NCBI GenBank assembly: GCA_030765055.1
Contig: CM060950.1
Coordinates: forward strand, 464,330,236-464,394,235
DNA: 64,000 nucleotides
Direction of reading: 5' to 3'
Origin: Mantis religiosa
Lineage: Eukaryota; Arthropoda; Insecta; Mantodea; Mantidae
Part shown: positions 30,957 through 40,929 of the stretch, in pieces
Layout of the letters: the number at the start of each line of letters is the position of its first letter
Position numbering within the stretch: position 1 is the stretch's first letter
Position numbers and translations under genes: made by a program
Notes under the pieces: model-generated
What the model saw: only the letters and a program-made list of their open reading frames with translations
Told to the model about the DNA's origin: nothing
Database searches by the model: none

Positions 30957-32532
30957 CATTATAAGTTGGTGATTGACAGTTGAAGGAGTGGGGAAGGAGA
31001 GGAGATAGCACCGTTGCCACTTTACCGTTCCTCTCCACGTGCTAGGCAACGAATATGGCGGGTAGAGGGGAGGAGGAAGTTCGGCTGCAGTAATGCATAC
31101 ACACATATTCCTAGAAAATTGTGTACTGCAGTATTAATCATAAGACTGCCGTAAGACTGTCTACACGTTTAAGTGAGCAGTTACCTAATTACAGCATACG
31201 AAATCTTCGGAATGAACAAAAAATAAATGGTTAGCTACAGTTAAGATTTAGAGAAACAAAAGTGCCATACCTGCACAGAACTATGCATTCTATTCCAACG
31301 GGAATATACCACTTATCTCATAGTCCCTGCTGTCATCCCTGCTGCTTTTCTGATCGTCGTCGTCGTTGCCGCCACCGCCCCCGTCGTCGTCAGAGCTACT
31401 GCAATCTCCCACGGAAGTTATGAGTTCTTCCACTTTCTTCCAAAACGCCTTCGTTTTTCCATGCTGCCACTATAACTTTTTTGTGTGACAAACAGCATCA
31501 TCCCAATTTTTAGCACCTATTTTTGCTATTATTTCTTCTGTTAGTTTTATAACAGATGTTATAGTGAAATCTGTATTGTTGCGCGCTACATATCCCTTTA
31601 TTTGGGCCCAAATCAACTCTATTGCATTAAAATGGCAATGGTAGGGAGGAAGTTTAATAATTTTGTAGCCTTTTTCTGCAGCAATTTCATTAACTATATA
31701 TTTTGGGAACTGCGGTTTGCTTTTACCGGTTCCAGCAATTCATACTTTTTTTAAATGGTCTTGAACACGCACATATAATTTTACTTACTTGTCCTTTAAT
31801 TGGGATTCCGTATCCAAAAACATTTTTTGTGGTCTTCACAGATAACTTCTTTCTGTAGCCCAAGTGTTTGTGACAGCCATTAGTAACGATAATTAGCTAA
31901 ATATTAAAGTTACACTGAAACACTGAAGCTGATCACTGAAACACTTAAGTTGTTCACTGAAACACACGAATTATGTTGCAAAAATGTAAAGCTGTTTGCA
32001 CCCTGTGAAACATTCACTACTTGAAGCAGTACACTCTTAGTTTGGCAGTGATGACAGGGAGAAATACCCTAAGTACCGTAAGGGTTATTCATGTTAGAAC
32101 TGGACCGGACAAAGGCAGGTAAGAAGGGTTGGTCAGTCACCCAGAAAACCTCATAAGATATTCCTTGAAACTAAATCCACACCTGTTCCCTTCCAACAAC
32201 GCATACCGTCTCATACTAAAGGGCAATGAACGACGACGGTATTGTGATACCGCTGATTCATAAGCGAAGCAACAATAGCAGTGTCTGCTTATTGCAAACC
32301 TCAACATGCCGATAGACTAGCGTCATACATAAAGCACATGGTGTAGTGTGATAGAGTTCGCAACACAGGATAAGCGTGCCTGGTTGCAATGGCAACAGTT
32401 TACTTTTGATTGGTGGATTGTTGGTTGCTAGGTGACCGCAGTGACGTGTCAGTAACGTGTTTATCCCCTCTCCTTGTTTTCGCAGCTGAATAGCACGTGG
32501 AGGCAAAACGCCAATCACCAACTTACGATGCA
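30957..32532 (-). mobile_element. DNA transposon remnant with 16-bp terminal inverted repeats
   Basis: TAAGTTGGTGATTGACAG at the left (30962) is matched by the complement of the right end (TAAGTTGGTGATTGGCG). Contains the DDE C-terminal pseudogene 31330-31800. Confidence 0.55.
31330..31800 (-). pseudogene. DDE_3-type transposase C terminus
   Basis: Minus strand: LPPYHCHFNAIELIWAQIKG followed by YVARNNTDF, then IIAKIGAKNWDDAVCHTKKL and an acidic/Gly-rich stretch (SSSDDDGGGGGNDDDD). L-P-P-Y-H-C-x-x-N-x-I-E-L-x-W carries the third catalytic Glu of this transposase type. Upstream (31650-31800) is decayed. It lies inside 30957-32532. Confidence 0.6.
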
Positions 32533-32589
32533 ACAATTTTAGTTGCTCACCTAGTAGCGCTCAAGGACAAACACTTTCCCATTTGAAAC

Positions 32590-32925
32590 ACCTAATAGTC
32601 AATGCTTACATTATTTTTAAGTCATCTCCGGGAAATCCTGACCAAAGCAGACATGATTTTGTGGAGTCTTTAACACGACGAATGATTGGGCCACAGCTGT
32701 AAGAAAGATTCCTAAATGGACAACTGCCTCGAGGGTTACGTCAAAATATAGGGTGTATCCTCAACAAAACTCTACCCACAGCAGCCAGACAAAGGTTGCA
32801 GAAACAAGTAAGATGTGCCATGTGCCCTAGAATCAAAGACAGGAAGATACGAATTCTTGTGCTGAGTGTGAAACTCTGATGTGTTCAAAATGTGCATTGA
32901 GCATGTGTGAAAATTTTGCCAAGTA
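32590..32925 (+). pseudogene. piggyBac transposase, C-terminal part with cysteine-rich domain
   Basis: IVNAYIIFKSSPGNPDQSRH, DFVESLTRRMIGPQL, a stop, ERFLNGQLPRGLRQN, then RCAMCPRIKDRKIRI, CETLMCSKCALSMCENF across frame changes: the C-x2-C ... C-x2-C-x4-C cluster that binds zinc at the end of piggyBac transposases. It continues the gene broken at 29070. Confidence 0.75.
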
Positions 32926-33126
32926 AACTGTGTTCAAAAGTGCTCTAACGTATTCTCAGCAAAACAAAATGTTAATTATTGGTTATATTCATCACTGATG
33001 GCATTATATAAGAAGTTATCAGTTTTAGAAATGTTTTCTGTCTGTTGCATTTCTTCATTGTTATTTACATTGTCCAAATGCGAACCATTTAAGTTCCGTG
33101 TTTGTTATGAAATATGATATTGTCAT
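32926..33126. other. Unassigned AT-rich sequence
   Basis: No feature seen; may be the piggyBac 3' end and flank. Confidence 0.3.
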
Positions 33127-33242
33127 AAATACGTAAAATAAGAAGCTATTAACAGTGAAGCAAACAAATATATACAAATATAATAATTTGTAACTTAAAA
33201 CTTCACTTATCTTACAAGATATGATAATTCTTATAAATTCTC

Positions 33243-33286
33243 CAGGATCGCGATTTCATGTAAACTTATACACATCTTCAGCTGGA
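33243..33286 (-). ncRNA. Hammerhead-like motif, PLE-6 left arm
   Basis: Minus strand: stem I CCAG, CTGAAGA, TGTGTA..TACAT stem II, GAAA, palindrome TCGCGA, TC, stem I partner CTGG. The best-preserved copy with the same sequence type as 6437-6478. Confidence 0.6.
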
Positions 33287-33682
33287 AACAAAGCTGTCGC
33301 CATCGTTACTAACACTAGATGTAGAAAGGAGTAAGCAAGAAATTTATTATAGGGTTAGAAAAAATTTATGAGGGAATTAAGTTTGGAACAAGAGTAGATA
33401 AGAATGGGATAATGGAATTAGTGGAGCAGAAAATGGGATTAAGACAAGGCTGTACACTTAGCCCTATATTGTTCAATTTGTTCATCGATAATATAATTGA
33501 GAGGGTTGAAAAAAGTAACCATTGCCCAATTATTAGGAATAAGGTAATGCCAGGGTTACTATTTTCAGATAATTTGGTAATAGCATCTATAACAGTGATA
33601 GGATTACAGAGAGCAATAAATGAAATTAGCAGCTACTGTAAAGAATGGGGGATAAGAATCAATATAAGCAAGTCAAAAATAG

Positions 33683-33873
33683 TAATGAATGTGTAGTGTT
33701 TAATGCCCACTTTTACTACATACGGCACTGATGATACATGAGATGAAGATGGAGCACCGGTGGAATGAGATGGCGGGGGAAACCGGAGGTCCTGGAGAAA
33801 ACCCGCCCCAGCGCCGTGTTGTCCACCACAAATCTCACTTTGCGGTCGCCTGGGATCGAACCCGGGCCGCCTT
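33683..33873 (-). mobile_element. SINE-B copy, tRNA head truncated
   Basis: Flanked by the 11-bp duplication GTCAAAAATAG (33672-33682 and 33874-33884). The minus strand retains the B box (GGTTCGATCCC) and the body but lacks the first ~35 bp of the head. Removing it restores SKSKIEVFKKGD in LINE-B copy 3. Confidence 0.85.
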
Positions 33874-34376
33874 GTCAAAAATAGAAGTGTTTAAGAAAGG
33901 TGATAAGTTAAGAAAAGATGAAAAGTGGTATCTAAATGACCAAAAAGTGGAGGTGGTAAAGGAGTTTGACTATTTTGGGATGAGACTGTGCTACAATGGA
34001 GGCTGGGGAGCACAAGGGAGAAAGATAAGAGTGAAAGGGAAAATAGCAATGTGTGGGGTAAGGAGCTGTAAATATAAATTACCAGATATGTCAGTAAAGT
34101 GGCATGAAAGAATCTATGAAGCAATAGTAGAATCAAAAATGACATATGGTGTGGAGTTGTGGGGGGGCGGGGGGGGGGGGGGGGCAAATGAAATAAGAAA
34201 TCATGTTGAACGTACATATGAACAGTTCTGTAAAGAGATACCGGGTTTGAATTAGTCAACGCCAAATGGAGTAGCTAGAGTGGAACTTGGAAGACCTTGC
34301 AGAAGTGGCGTAATTATAGAAAGATGTTTAAAATATTGGTATAGCTGTATAAAAAAGGATGATGATAATACATTAA

Positions 34377-35824
34377 CCCTTTCATCGATATATATAGCTG
34401 TATAAAAAAGGATGATAATACATTAACCCTTTCATCGATATGGACGTCATATGACGTCCAAGTTAAAATGCCCCAAACCAATATGGACGTGTATAGACGT
34501 CCTGCGCATACATGCATTTAATGCCAATTATTTTAATCTTCCTATTTTACAATAAATTTAAATTAGTTCTATAAGGGATGTGAACGTACCCTTAAAGGTT
34601 TCTTTTTTAATTGTACACCTCCAAACCTCGATAAACACCCAAGGGCACATATGCAGATTCACACCAAATAATATTGGTTTCCTTGCGAACTTTTTCGCAA
34701 CACACTAGACATTTTTGAAATGATTACAACTTCTTTGGTTGTGGGTGGTATCCTTTTAGGAGGGCTGATTCTTACCCCCCCCCCCCCCCCCCCAGTATAA
34801 TGAGGCCTCTGAGTATTATAGTACTCAATTAGGTTACGAGCTCCTTATAAGTGCAAGTAGTGGTAGACGAATGTCTTACATGAATTTACAGCTCTGAAAA
34901 TTACTAAACAATTGTGCATGGTTACATCCAGTGGTATAAAAATACTTTACCATTTAACTGTTTTTCGTAAAGAGGGATAGCTAGTAATAGCTGATCCGCA
35001 TCACCCATATTTGATCCGCCATTTCCCCCAAACAATGAAGTAGCTAACATGCCATCTGTAGACCAGTACACGTCCCTGCTACGTATATCCTAAACATCTT
35101 CATAATCGCACAACAAATCTTCCAAATTTTCTACAGTAATATCAGAAGCCTATACACATCATACGCAAGGTAATTTATTTGCTACATTACCGGGATAAAC
35201 CATGGTTAACATTGAAATTTAACAATTTCTAATGTGCCATTCATTTAGCTCTTGATAGCTATAAGAAATCACTCTGAATACAGAGAGATTATAAATAACT
35301 AAAATACTGAACAAAAACAGCTGCATAAGGCTACCAGAAACCTTGGTTGAGAAACACTGTAATGACAGATGCTGACAGAGTTTTCTTTCCAGTGTAACGC
35401 AACATATACTCGTATGATTATTGCTTGGTATAACATAATTAAACTAAAATCTAAAACCTTGAACCGAAGAAGTTGCTTGCGTAGCTATACATACATACAT
35501 TGGCTCGTATACACACAAAACAAAATGATTCAAATATTAGGTGTGTTCGGCGCAAAGAATGGCTTTTGCTACAGTGAAACAAAGTAGTGAAATTTCAACG
35601 ATTTATTAATGTAGTCTCTACTTTATTGTTACTGTAGATTTATACTGCCTTTAACGAGTTTTAAACCAGTTTTTGTTTCGTTTAAATAACTTAATAAATA
35701 CGGAAGATACGGAATTGCATTTATGATGCATTTTTACAGCATTTAACAATTTAAATGTCCTGTTCTGTGTATTGGATATCCGTTTCCGGCCCCTGAAGGG
35801 TTTAAATGGCCATCGGCGAAGCGG
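34377..35824 (-). mobile_element. Non-autonomous piggyBac-like element, copy 3
   Basis: Right border TTAA at 35825-35828, left TTAA at 34373-34376 and again at 34423-34426, because a ~50-bp segment spanning the LINE flank and the element's first bases is duplicated (34340-34390 and about 34392-34440). Ends CCCTTTCATCGATATGG and GCCATCGGCGAAGCGG. Contains a run of ~20 C near 34777-34795. Removal restores KDDDNTL-KNCLEHQ in the LINE. Confidence 0.85.
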
Positions 35825-36857
35825 TTAAAGAACTGTCTAGAACATCAGAAGAATTCAACATATAAGGACAGCTGGTGGGCAGAGCCAGAGAGAACGCTGG
35901 CTAAAATAGGGATGGGGGATATCTCGCATGAGAGAGAAAGAAATGTAAAAGCTTTTTAGACAATTATTAAGAATAGGATAGAGGACATTGACAGATAAGT
36001 GACATGGGGAAATCTGATAAGTAAGAAATCACCAAAAAAATGCCTGAAAATAAAGACAGAATGGGGAAGGGAAACATATATAGACATATATGATAGATAT
36101 GAGAGGGAGGATTTAGCTTGGTTAAGGACAGGAGCCATATTGAGAGGGGGTTCACCAAAGGAGTGCATTCTATGTGGAAAGAAAATAAGTTTAGAACACT
36201 ATGTAGTGGAGTGTAAAGAAATTGAAAACTGGAGGAAATTAATATGGGATAAAAATTGGGATAATAAAGGGGCTTACGTAGTAACAATAAAAATGCTTAT
36301 GTTGAAAAGAGAGGAAAGATTTAAGGGAGGTGGGGAAATTTGCTGACAGTCAAAGAGAAATGGTTGAGAAGGGCGAGGAAATAAGAGGTAGAGAAATAGA
36401 AGACACAATCAGAACATTATCTCAAGGTCGTATAAGGGCTAGGATAGAAGTTAACGGCCAGGGAGCCAACACCACTATCAGCCCGTTATATAAGCAGCTG
36501 ACAAATTTGTACCTAGATTAGAATTGTAAAACTTGTAAATGAGATTGTAAGATATGTAAGTACAAATAAATATCTATATATCACTAATGTTGATATGTTA
36601 GTACTACCAAAATCTGAAAATAAAACAAATTTAAAAACAGAATCGACTGCCAGTATTTCAAAATTCATTACGCGATGTTTGTTTTTTAAAATAAATATCT
36701 TTTCCCAAACCATTAAATCTATCAGTAGATAGATCTATCTATTTTGAAATACCGGCAGTCGATTCTGTTTTTAAATTTGTTTTACTTTCAGATTTTGGTA
36801 GTACTAACAAGAACATATCAACATCTAGTGTTATTAACGATGGCGACAGCTTTGTTT

Positions 36858-36901
36858 CCAGCTGAAGATGTGTATAAGTTTACATGAAATCGCGATCTTG
36901 G
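36858..36901 (+). ncRNA. Hammerhead-like motif, PLE-6 right arm
   Basis: CCAG 36858-36861, CTGAAGA 36862-36868, stem II, GAAA 36886-36889, TCGCGA, TC, then TTGG pairing with CCAG through one G-U. Confidence 0.55.
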
Positions 36902-37032
36902 AGAATTTATAAGAGTTATCATCATTTCTTATAAGAGAAGTGAAGTTTTAAGTTACAAATTATTATATTTGTATATATGATATTGTCATGTTTATTATAC
37001 TACCGTTGTTATATCATTTCAGTATTACTTTG

Positions 37033-37266
37033 ATGGATAGAGTCAACATGAAAAATTCAATGCCATGGCTGGGATTTGAATCACGGATCTCCTGGTTTCC
37101 ATCCAGTCGCTCTAACCCATTGAGCTACCATGGCCAACATGCAGTCCTGACTTTAAATTCTCCATTTGACTCGTATATTTCCCTGGTAAACCACTAGCTA
37201 TCGCATCAGAGATAAGCCATAGTCTATATATGGCTAGTGTGAAGAAATGATTAATTTCCATCAATT
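37033..37266 (-). mobile_element. SINE-A copy with tRNA-like core
   Basis: Flanked by the repeat ATTACTTTGAT (37022-37032 and about 37267-37277). Read on the minus strand: 5' end AGTTAATTGATGGAAATTAA, a linker containing AAATATACGAGTCAAATGGA, the tRNA-like core (GGTAGCTCAATGGGTTAGAG as A-box region and a B box TGATTCAAATCCC), then GGCATTGAATTTTTCATG. Same family at 4118 and 48802. Confidence 0.8.
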
Positions 37267-37499
37267 AACTAAAATTACTTTGATATTTATAACCATTTCC
37301 TTGTCAGCCTTAATTATGTTCTGAGGTTTGTCTAACCCCACCTCACCAGATACGTTCTAGAAAGCTTACCTCATCAGTTACAGGTTGATTTGCCCCAGTC
37401 ACATCATACAATGTAGAGAGAAGCTTTTGCCAATACAGAGCAAGTCTGGAGGAGAACAGAAGACCGTTTTCGTTTGAAACCTTCAAAATGTATATTAAC

Positions 37500-37660
37500 T
37501 CCACTAACTATGTTGTCCGGGCTTGTAGGCCATGGTCCATTTGTATTTCTTTCCGACGTTTCGCCGAAAACTGCGTTCGGCATCTTCGGGGTTCTAAGTC
37601 AAGAGGCCTGGAGTCCAACACATGACTGTCTTGTGAAAGCCGTGAAAGCCTCAGTATTTA
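37500..37660 (-). mobile_element. Solo PLE terminus
   Basis: A short stretch with the PLE-type structured motif at 37551-37593 but no coding sequence and no partner arm; probably a truncated PLE end. Confidence 0.4.
37551..37593 (-). ncRNA. Hammerhead-like motif, variant core
   Basis: Minus strand: CCGAAGA (U4 changed to C), T, stem II GCCGAA/TTCGGC, GAAACGTC with palindrome ACGU, then GG. Confidence 0.4.
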
Positions 37661-38389
37661 AAATGTATATTGCTGTTCACTGTAACAAAGCATATGCACA
37701 AACATAATGTAGTATTGTCACAATGAATTAGCTTTTCATTTGCTGTGCACATTGTAAATATTAATGATTCTTTTATTTATATTCATATATCTGGAAAAGA
37801 TAAGTTTGTTTTGTAGAATTTATGAATGTACAATATGTTCTATGACACTGTGTCCATCATGTAACTACATTTGATAGATTACCGTTGCCTGTGACCTTGG
37901 TTGTATGAGTACGTGCAACTGCATGGCACTCAACCCCCTCCCCTATGTTTACGAGACACAGATAGAGAATAACTGTGTCACTACTAACCTGCTGTACTGC
38001 TATTTTGGCTAAACTTCAGGCCCTAGTTATATATGAATGTATACCAGTGACCACCATCTCAATGCACAGTAGGTCGTGCAAGTTTATCCGTTGCACGCCA
38101 GAATAGTCTACCGTGCAGTTTCCCCTTCAGAGCAGTGGCAGAATGCCGATCTTGCAATTCTAGTGCACAATTGACTCTGCAACAATAATAATCAAATTGT
38201 AATATGAAGGATATAATTGTTTCTTGCATTATCATTCAACTATGCACCTTTATTTTAATTAAAAAAACAAATGAACAATAAATTGATATTTTAAACAAAA
38301 TGAATATAATCGACAATCTACTTACAATACAGCAGTGTTAAATAACAGCTCGAAGAAAAGCAATCAGCACAACATATTACTCAGAAGTG
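37661..38389. other. No gene recognised
   Basis: AT-rich; the block CAGTGGCAGAATGCC near 38142 looks like a hAT terminus, but I could not find a matching end with an 8-bp duplication. Confidence 0.35.
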
Positions 38390-38566
38390 GAACCTAGTTT
38401 TCTAGATTTTTGTTGTCTCTTTTGACAGACTAGTTTTTCAAAATTAGGTATAAATGTTTGTGCAGCAGCTAGTCTAAGTTGACATTTTAAGTTCTGATCT
38501 GACAATTGAATTCTTCAGCGGTTTTTGTTTAATTTCATTAGCGAAAAAATATTGTTTGTATATATA

Positions 38567-38633
<67 letters not shown>

Positions 38634-39060
38634 ATCCGAACACACTCAGAAAACGAGCGGCATTTCTATGTAGTTGAGGAAATGTATTTCTTGGAAAATG
38701 TGAACAGAAATCACTCAAACTAATTTTATTTTGGAATTTATTTTTCATTTGACGTTTGCATTGCAAATCGATAAGTTCAAGTTGCAATTCAAATGGAACA
38801 TTAGCAACATATGTAGAGTAAGGCTCAGCAAATATTTGGAAAATTGGCTCTAATTGCAACACGTCTTGAACCTTTTCTGAAATTCTTGGTTCAACTCTCT
38901 TATATTCTTGCAAGTCCATGACCTGAACAAACTGCTGAAATGTTGAGAGCTTTGGGAAATATACCAAGTTCTTGGAGGTTAGCTGCCTTTCCCATAAGGA
39001 TAGTTTCATTTTGAATGCTCTGATACTATCACTTTCTATAAAAAAGAAACACTCTTCCTA
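38390..39060 (-). pseudogene. hAT transposase C terminus (ZBED5/GTF2IRD2-like) with a (CA)n expansion
   Basis: Minus strand: FFIESDSIRAFKMKLSLWER, NLVYFPKLSTFQQF, EPYSTYVANVPFELQLELID followed by LQCKRQMKNKF, FPQLHRNAARFLSVFGST, the dimerisation region of hAT transposases of the ZBED/FAM200 type, then about 20 His-Thr codons from a microsatellite, then NNIFSLMKLNKNR. In relatives the gap between FGST and FS(L/V)MK is about five residues. The next codons are decayed but LRLAAAQTFIPNFEKL remains. N-terminal two thirds missing. Confidence 0.75.
38571..38632. repeat. (TG)n microsatellite, about 31 units
   Basis: Lies inside the hAT C-terminal frame and, with flanking TG-like bases, keeps that frame open. 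Confidence 0.95.
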
Positions 39061-39649
39061 TGAAGGCATAAATGTAGATGTCCTACGTGTCACATTACAT
39101 TCTCCAAACGACATGTTTACGAAAACAAACAGCAAGAGACCAGACAACACTGCTGTCTCACACTGAAGTCGCACGGCACTGGGTGGTACTGCACAGTGCT
39201 ACGTCATTTGCTCTAGCACAAAATCGATCCAGTTGGCGACCGCTAATGTATACATTGACCTGTAACTGTCAAAATGCCTGTTTTCTTGAATAATGGGGCT
39301 GCATGCTTGATAACTCCCAACACCACTTAAAATTCATAGTGCTCTGTTTTGAAAGATGAAGATCCTTTTACTGTGTACTAAATGTCTCCAGAAAACAATA
39401 CCACAACTCATAAAAGGATGAAAGTAAGCAAAATATAAGGTTCTCAAAGTACTTTGATGTGGGAAGTCATACGTATAGATCTTAAGGCAAAACAGGCTGA
39501 GCTGAATTCAGAAAATAAGATAAGCTTATCCTTAATATAATTTTGAGTCAAACTAATACTCAATGCTCCACTTATTACTAGTATTTACCTAGAACGTGTT
39601 TCGTTAGGATCTTCTATGGAAAATTTTCCAGAGAAAAAGAGGCAAACAA

Positions 39650-40660
39650 TGAAATCCCTTTCTTAGATTTTAAACTTACCAGAAAACATAAATAACTTGA
39701 ATTTGGCATACATAGGAAGGAAACACACACAGAAAACTTCATAAAATCAGATAAATATAACCCAAGACAACACAAGCATGCTGTTATCAACAGTTCAGCT
39801 TACAGGCTGGTTAATGTACCTTTAAACAAGATGGAATATATCAATAATATCATTCACATTGCAGAATACAATGGATTCAGTGCTGAATTGGTCAAAAAGA
39901 AAATTGATAAATTCAACAGACAACAAAGATTCAAACAAGTAACTACTGTTTCCCCAATCAGCAATGAAACTTCATACAGAAAATTTACATATCATTCCAG
40001 AGCTACCCACCTTTTCCAAAAAGTCTTCAAAGAGCACAATATTACTTTGGCCACACAGAACAAATTTAATGTACACCTTTTGAAATCACGTAATAGAAAG
40101 GAGATACCCACAGAAAAAAAAATCAGGTGTGTACCACATAAACTGCAAAATGAAATGAAATGTGTAGTGTTTAATGCCCACTTTTACTATATACGGCACC
40201 GCAGGCGGCGACACTGATGGTACATGAGATGAAGAGGGAGCACCGGTGGAATGAGATGGCGGGGGAAACTGGAGGTCCTGGAGAAAATCCGCCCCAGCAC
40301 CGTGTTGTCCACCACAAATCTCACTTTGCGGTTGCCTGGGATTGAACCCGGGCTGCCTTGGTGAGAGCCAAGCGGTCTAACCACTGAGCCACGGCGCGGC
40401 CCAGATAAACTGCAAAGGCTGTGACAGCTTTTACATTGGAAAAACTAAAAGGAATTTCAACATTTGGCTTAAAGAGCATTTTAGGAATATCAGGAGCAAA
40501 TAAATATATAAATCGGCGGTAGCATGCCATTTTTGGAATAGTGATATAAAACGAGAAAATGTCCAAGGTCCAGCTGTATTAACCAAGTGGGGAAAAAATC
40601 TTCATAAAGAAATATGAAAGAAAATTGTTTAATTTCGACACTACCTTTGAAGAAAGCCCA
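39650..40660 (+). pseudogene. PLE-7 linker and GIY-YIG endonuclease, split by SINE-B
   Basis: From EIPFLDFKLTRKHK near 39650: a stop, FGIHRKETHTENFIKSDKYN, then an open frame from 39831, MEYINNIIHIAEYNGFSAEL, SYRKFTYHSRATHLFQKVFK, LATQNKFNVHLLKS. Joining 40149 to 40417 gives KSGVYHINCKGCDSFYIGKT, a well-formed GIY-YIG core with C-x2-C. Then KEHFRNIRSK, SAVACHFWNSD and a frameshifted tail FNFDTTFEESPNFKFI. RT absent. Confidence 0.8.
40150..40404 (-). mobile_element. SINE-B, full-length, inserted in PLE-7
   Basis: Flanked by the 12-bp duplication ATAAACTGCAAA (40138-40149 and 40405-40416). Minus strand begins near GGGCCGCGCCGTGGCTCAGT, with A box (GTGGTTAGACCGC) and B box (GGTTCAATCCC). Its removal restores the endonuclease frame exactly. 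Confidence 0.9.
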
Positions 40661-40742
40661 AACTTCAAGTTCATCAAGATACCGACAGATACACACCTAT
40701 CGCCTCCAAGGAGTTCACCAAACCAACATCCATTGGTCAACA

Positions 40743-40790
40743 ACAGCCGATGATGTTAGGGAGATCCTGACGAAACACATTCTAGGTAAA
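40743..40790 (+). ncRNA. Hammerhead-like motif, PLE-7
   Basis: CCGATGA (40747-40753, U4 to C), T, stem II GTTAGG/CCTGAC, GAAA (40772-40775), then CACATTC, where the inverted arm has CACGTTC. Confidence 0.4.
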
Positions 40791-40929
40791 TACTAGCAAT
40801 AAGTGGAGCATTTAGTATTAGTTCGACCTCAAAATTATATTAATTTTGTGCTTCATTGTATCATAGTCCTTACACATTTGAATAAGCTTATCCTTGCTCT
40901 ATTCCAATTCATCTATTTTTAACCCTAAA

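Larger units (their letters stand above)
29070..32595. mobile_element. Composite 3.5 kb insertion splitting the piggyBac gene
   Basis: The ends GTGTTTCAAATGGGAA (left, about 29079) and TTCCCATTTGAAACAC (right, about 32576-32591) are exact 16-bp inverted repeats and lie at the point where the piggyBac frame breaks (LLNI) and resumes (IVNAYIIFKSS). Inside are PLE-5, remnants of DDE-type transposases and a second set of terminal repeats (30957, 32532). The exact border is uncertain by a few bases. Confidence 0.6.
33323..36590 (+). pseudogene. LINE-B copy 3: RT and C terminus, with SINE and piggyBac inserts
   Basis: 5'-truncated LINE inserted in PLE-6 (imperfect repeat CACTAGATGT at 33313 and CACTAATGT at 36592). 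RT: KMGLRQGCTLSPILFNLFID, MPGLLFSDNLVIASITVIGL (catalytic FADD changed to FSDN), YCKEWGIRINISKSK. SINE-B at 33683-33873 is followed in frame by IEVFKKGDKLRKDEKWYLND, EFDYFGMRLCYNGGWG, ESKMTYGVELWGGGGG (a G-run expansion), then KDDDNTL, the piggyBac insert, KNCLEHQ, LAWLRTGAILRGG and the cluster CILCGKKISLEHYVVEC. Multiple stops; inactive. Confidence 0.8.
33127..36974. mobile_element. Penelope-like foldback PLE-6, with LINE-B inserted
   Basis: Flanked by the 15-bp duplication ATATGATATTGTCAT (33112-33126 and 36975-36989). The left arm (about 33166-33322) and right arm (about 36591-36974) are inverted copies; this time the ~39-bp unpaired extension (33127-33165) is on the left. The PLE coding tail (LMVWEKIFILKNKHRVMNFE, then SDFGSTN) is present in both orientations around 36600-36800. 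LINE-B copy 3 occupies 33323-36590. Confidence 0.8.
39534..40881 (+). mobile_element. Penelope-like element PLE-7, 5'-truncated
   Basis: Flanked by the 14-bp duplication ATAAGCTTATCCTT (39520-39533 and 40882-40895). A ~75-bp left arm (39534-39608) is inverted relative to about 40770-40845; a ~36-bp extension without partner lies at 40846-40881. The body carries the C-terminal coding region with SINE-B inside it. Confidence 0.85.
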
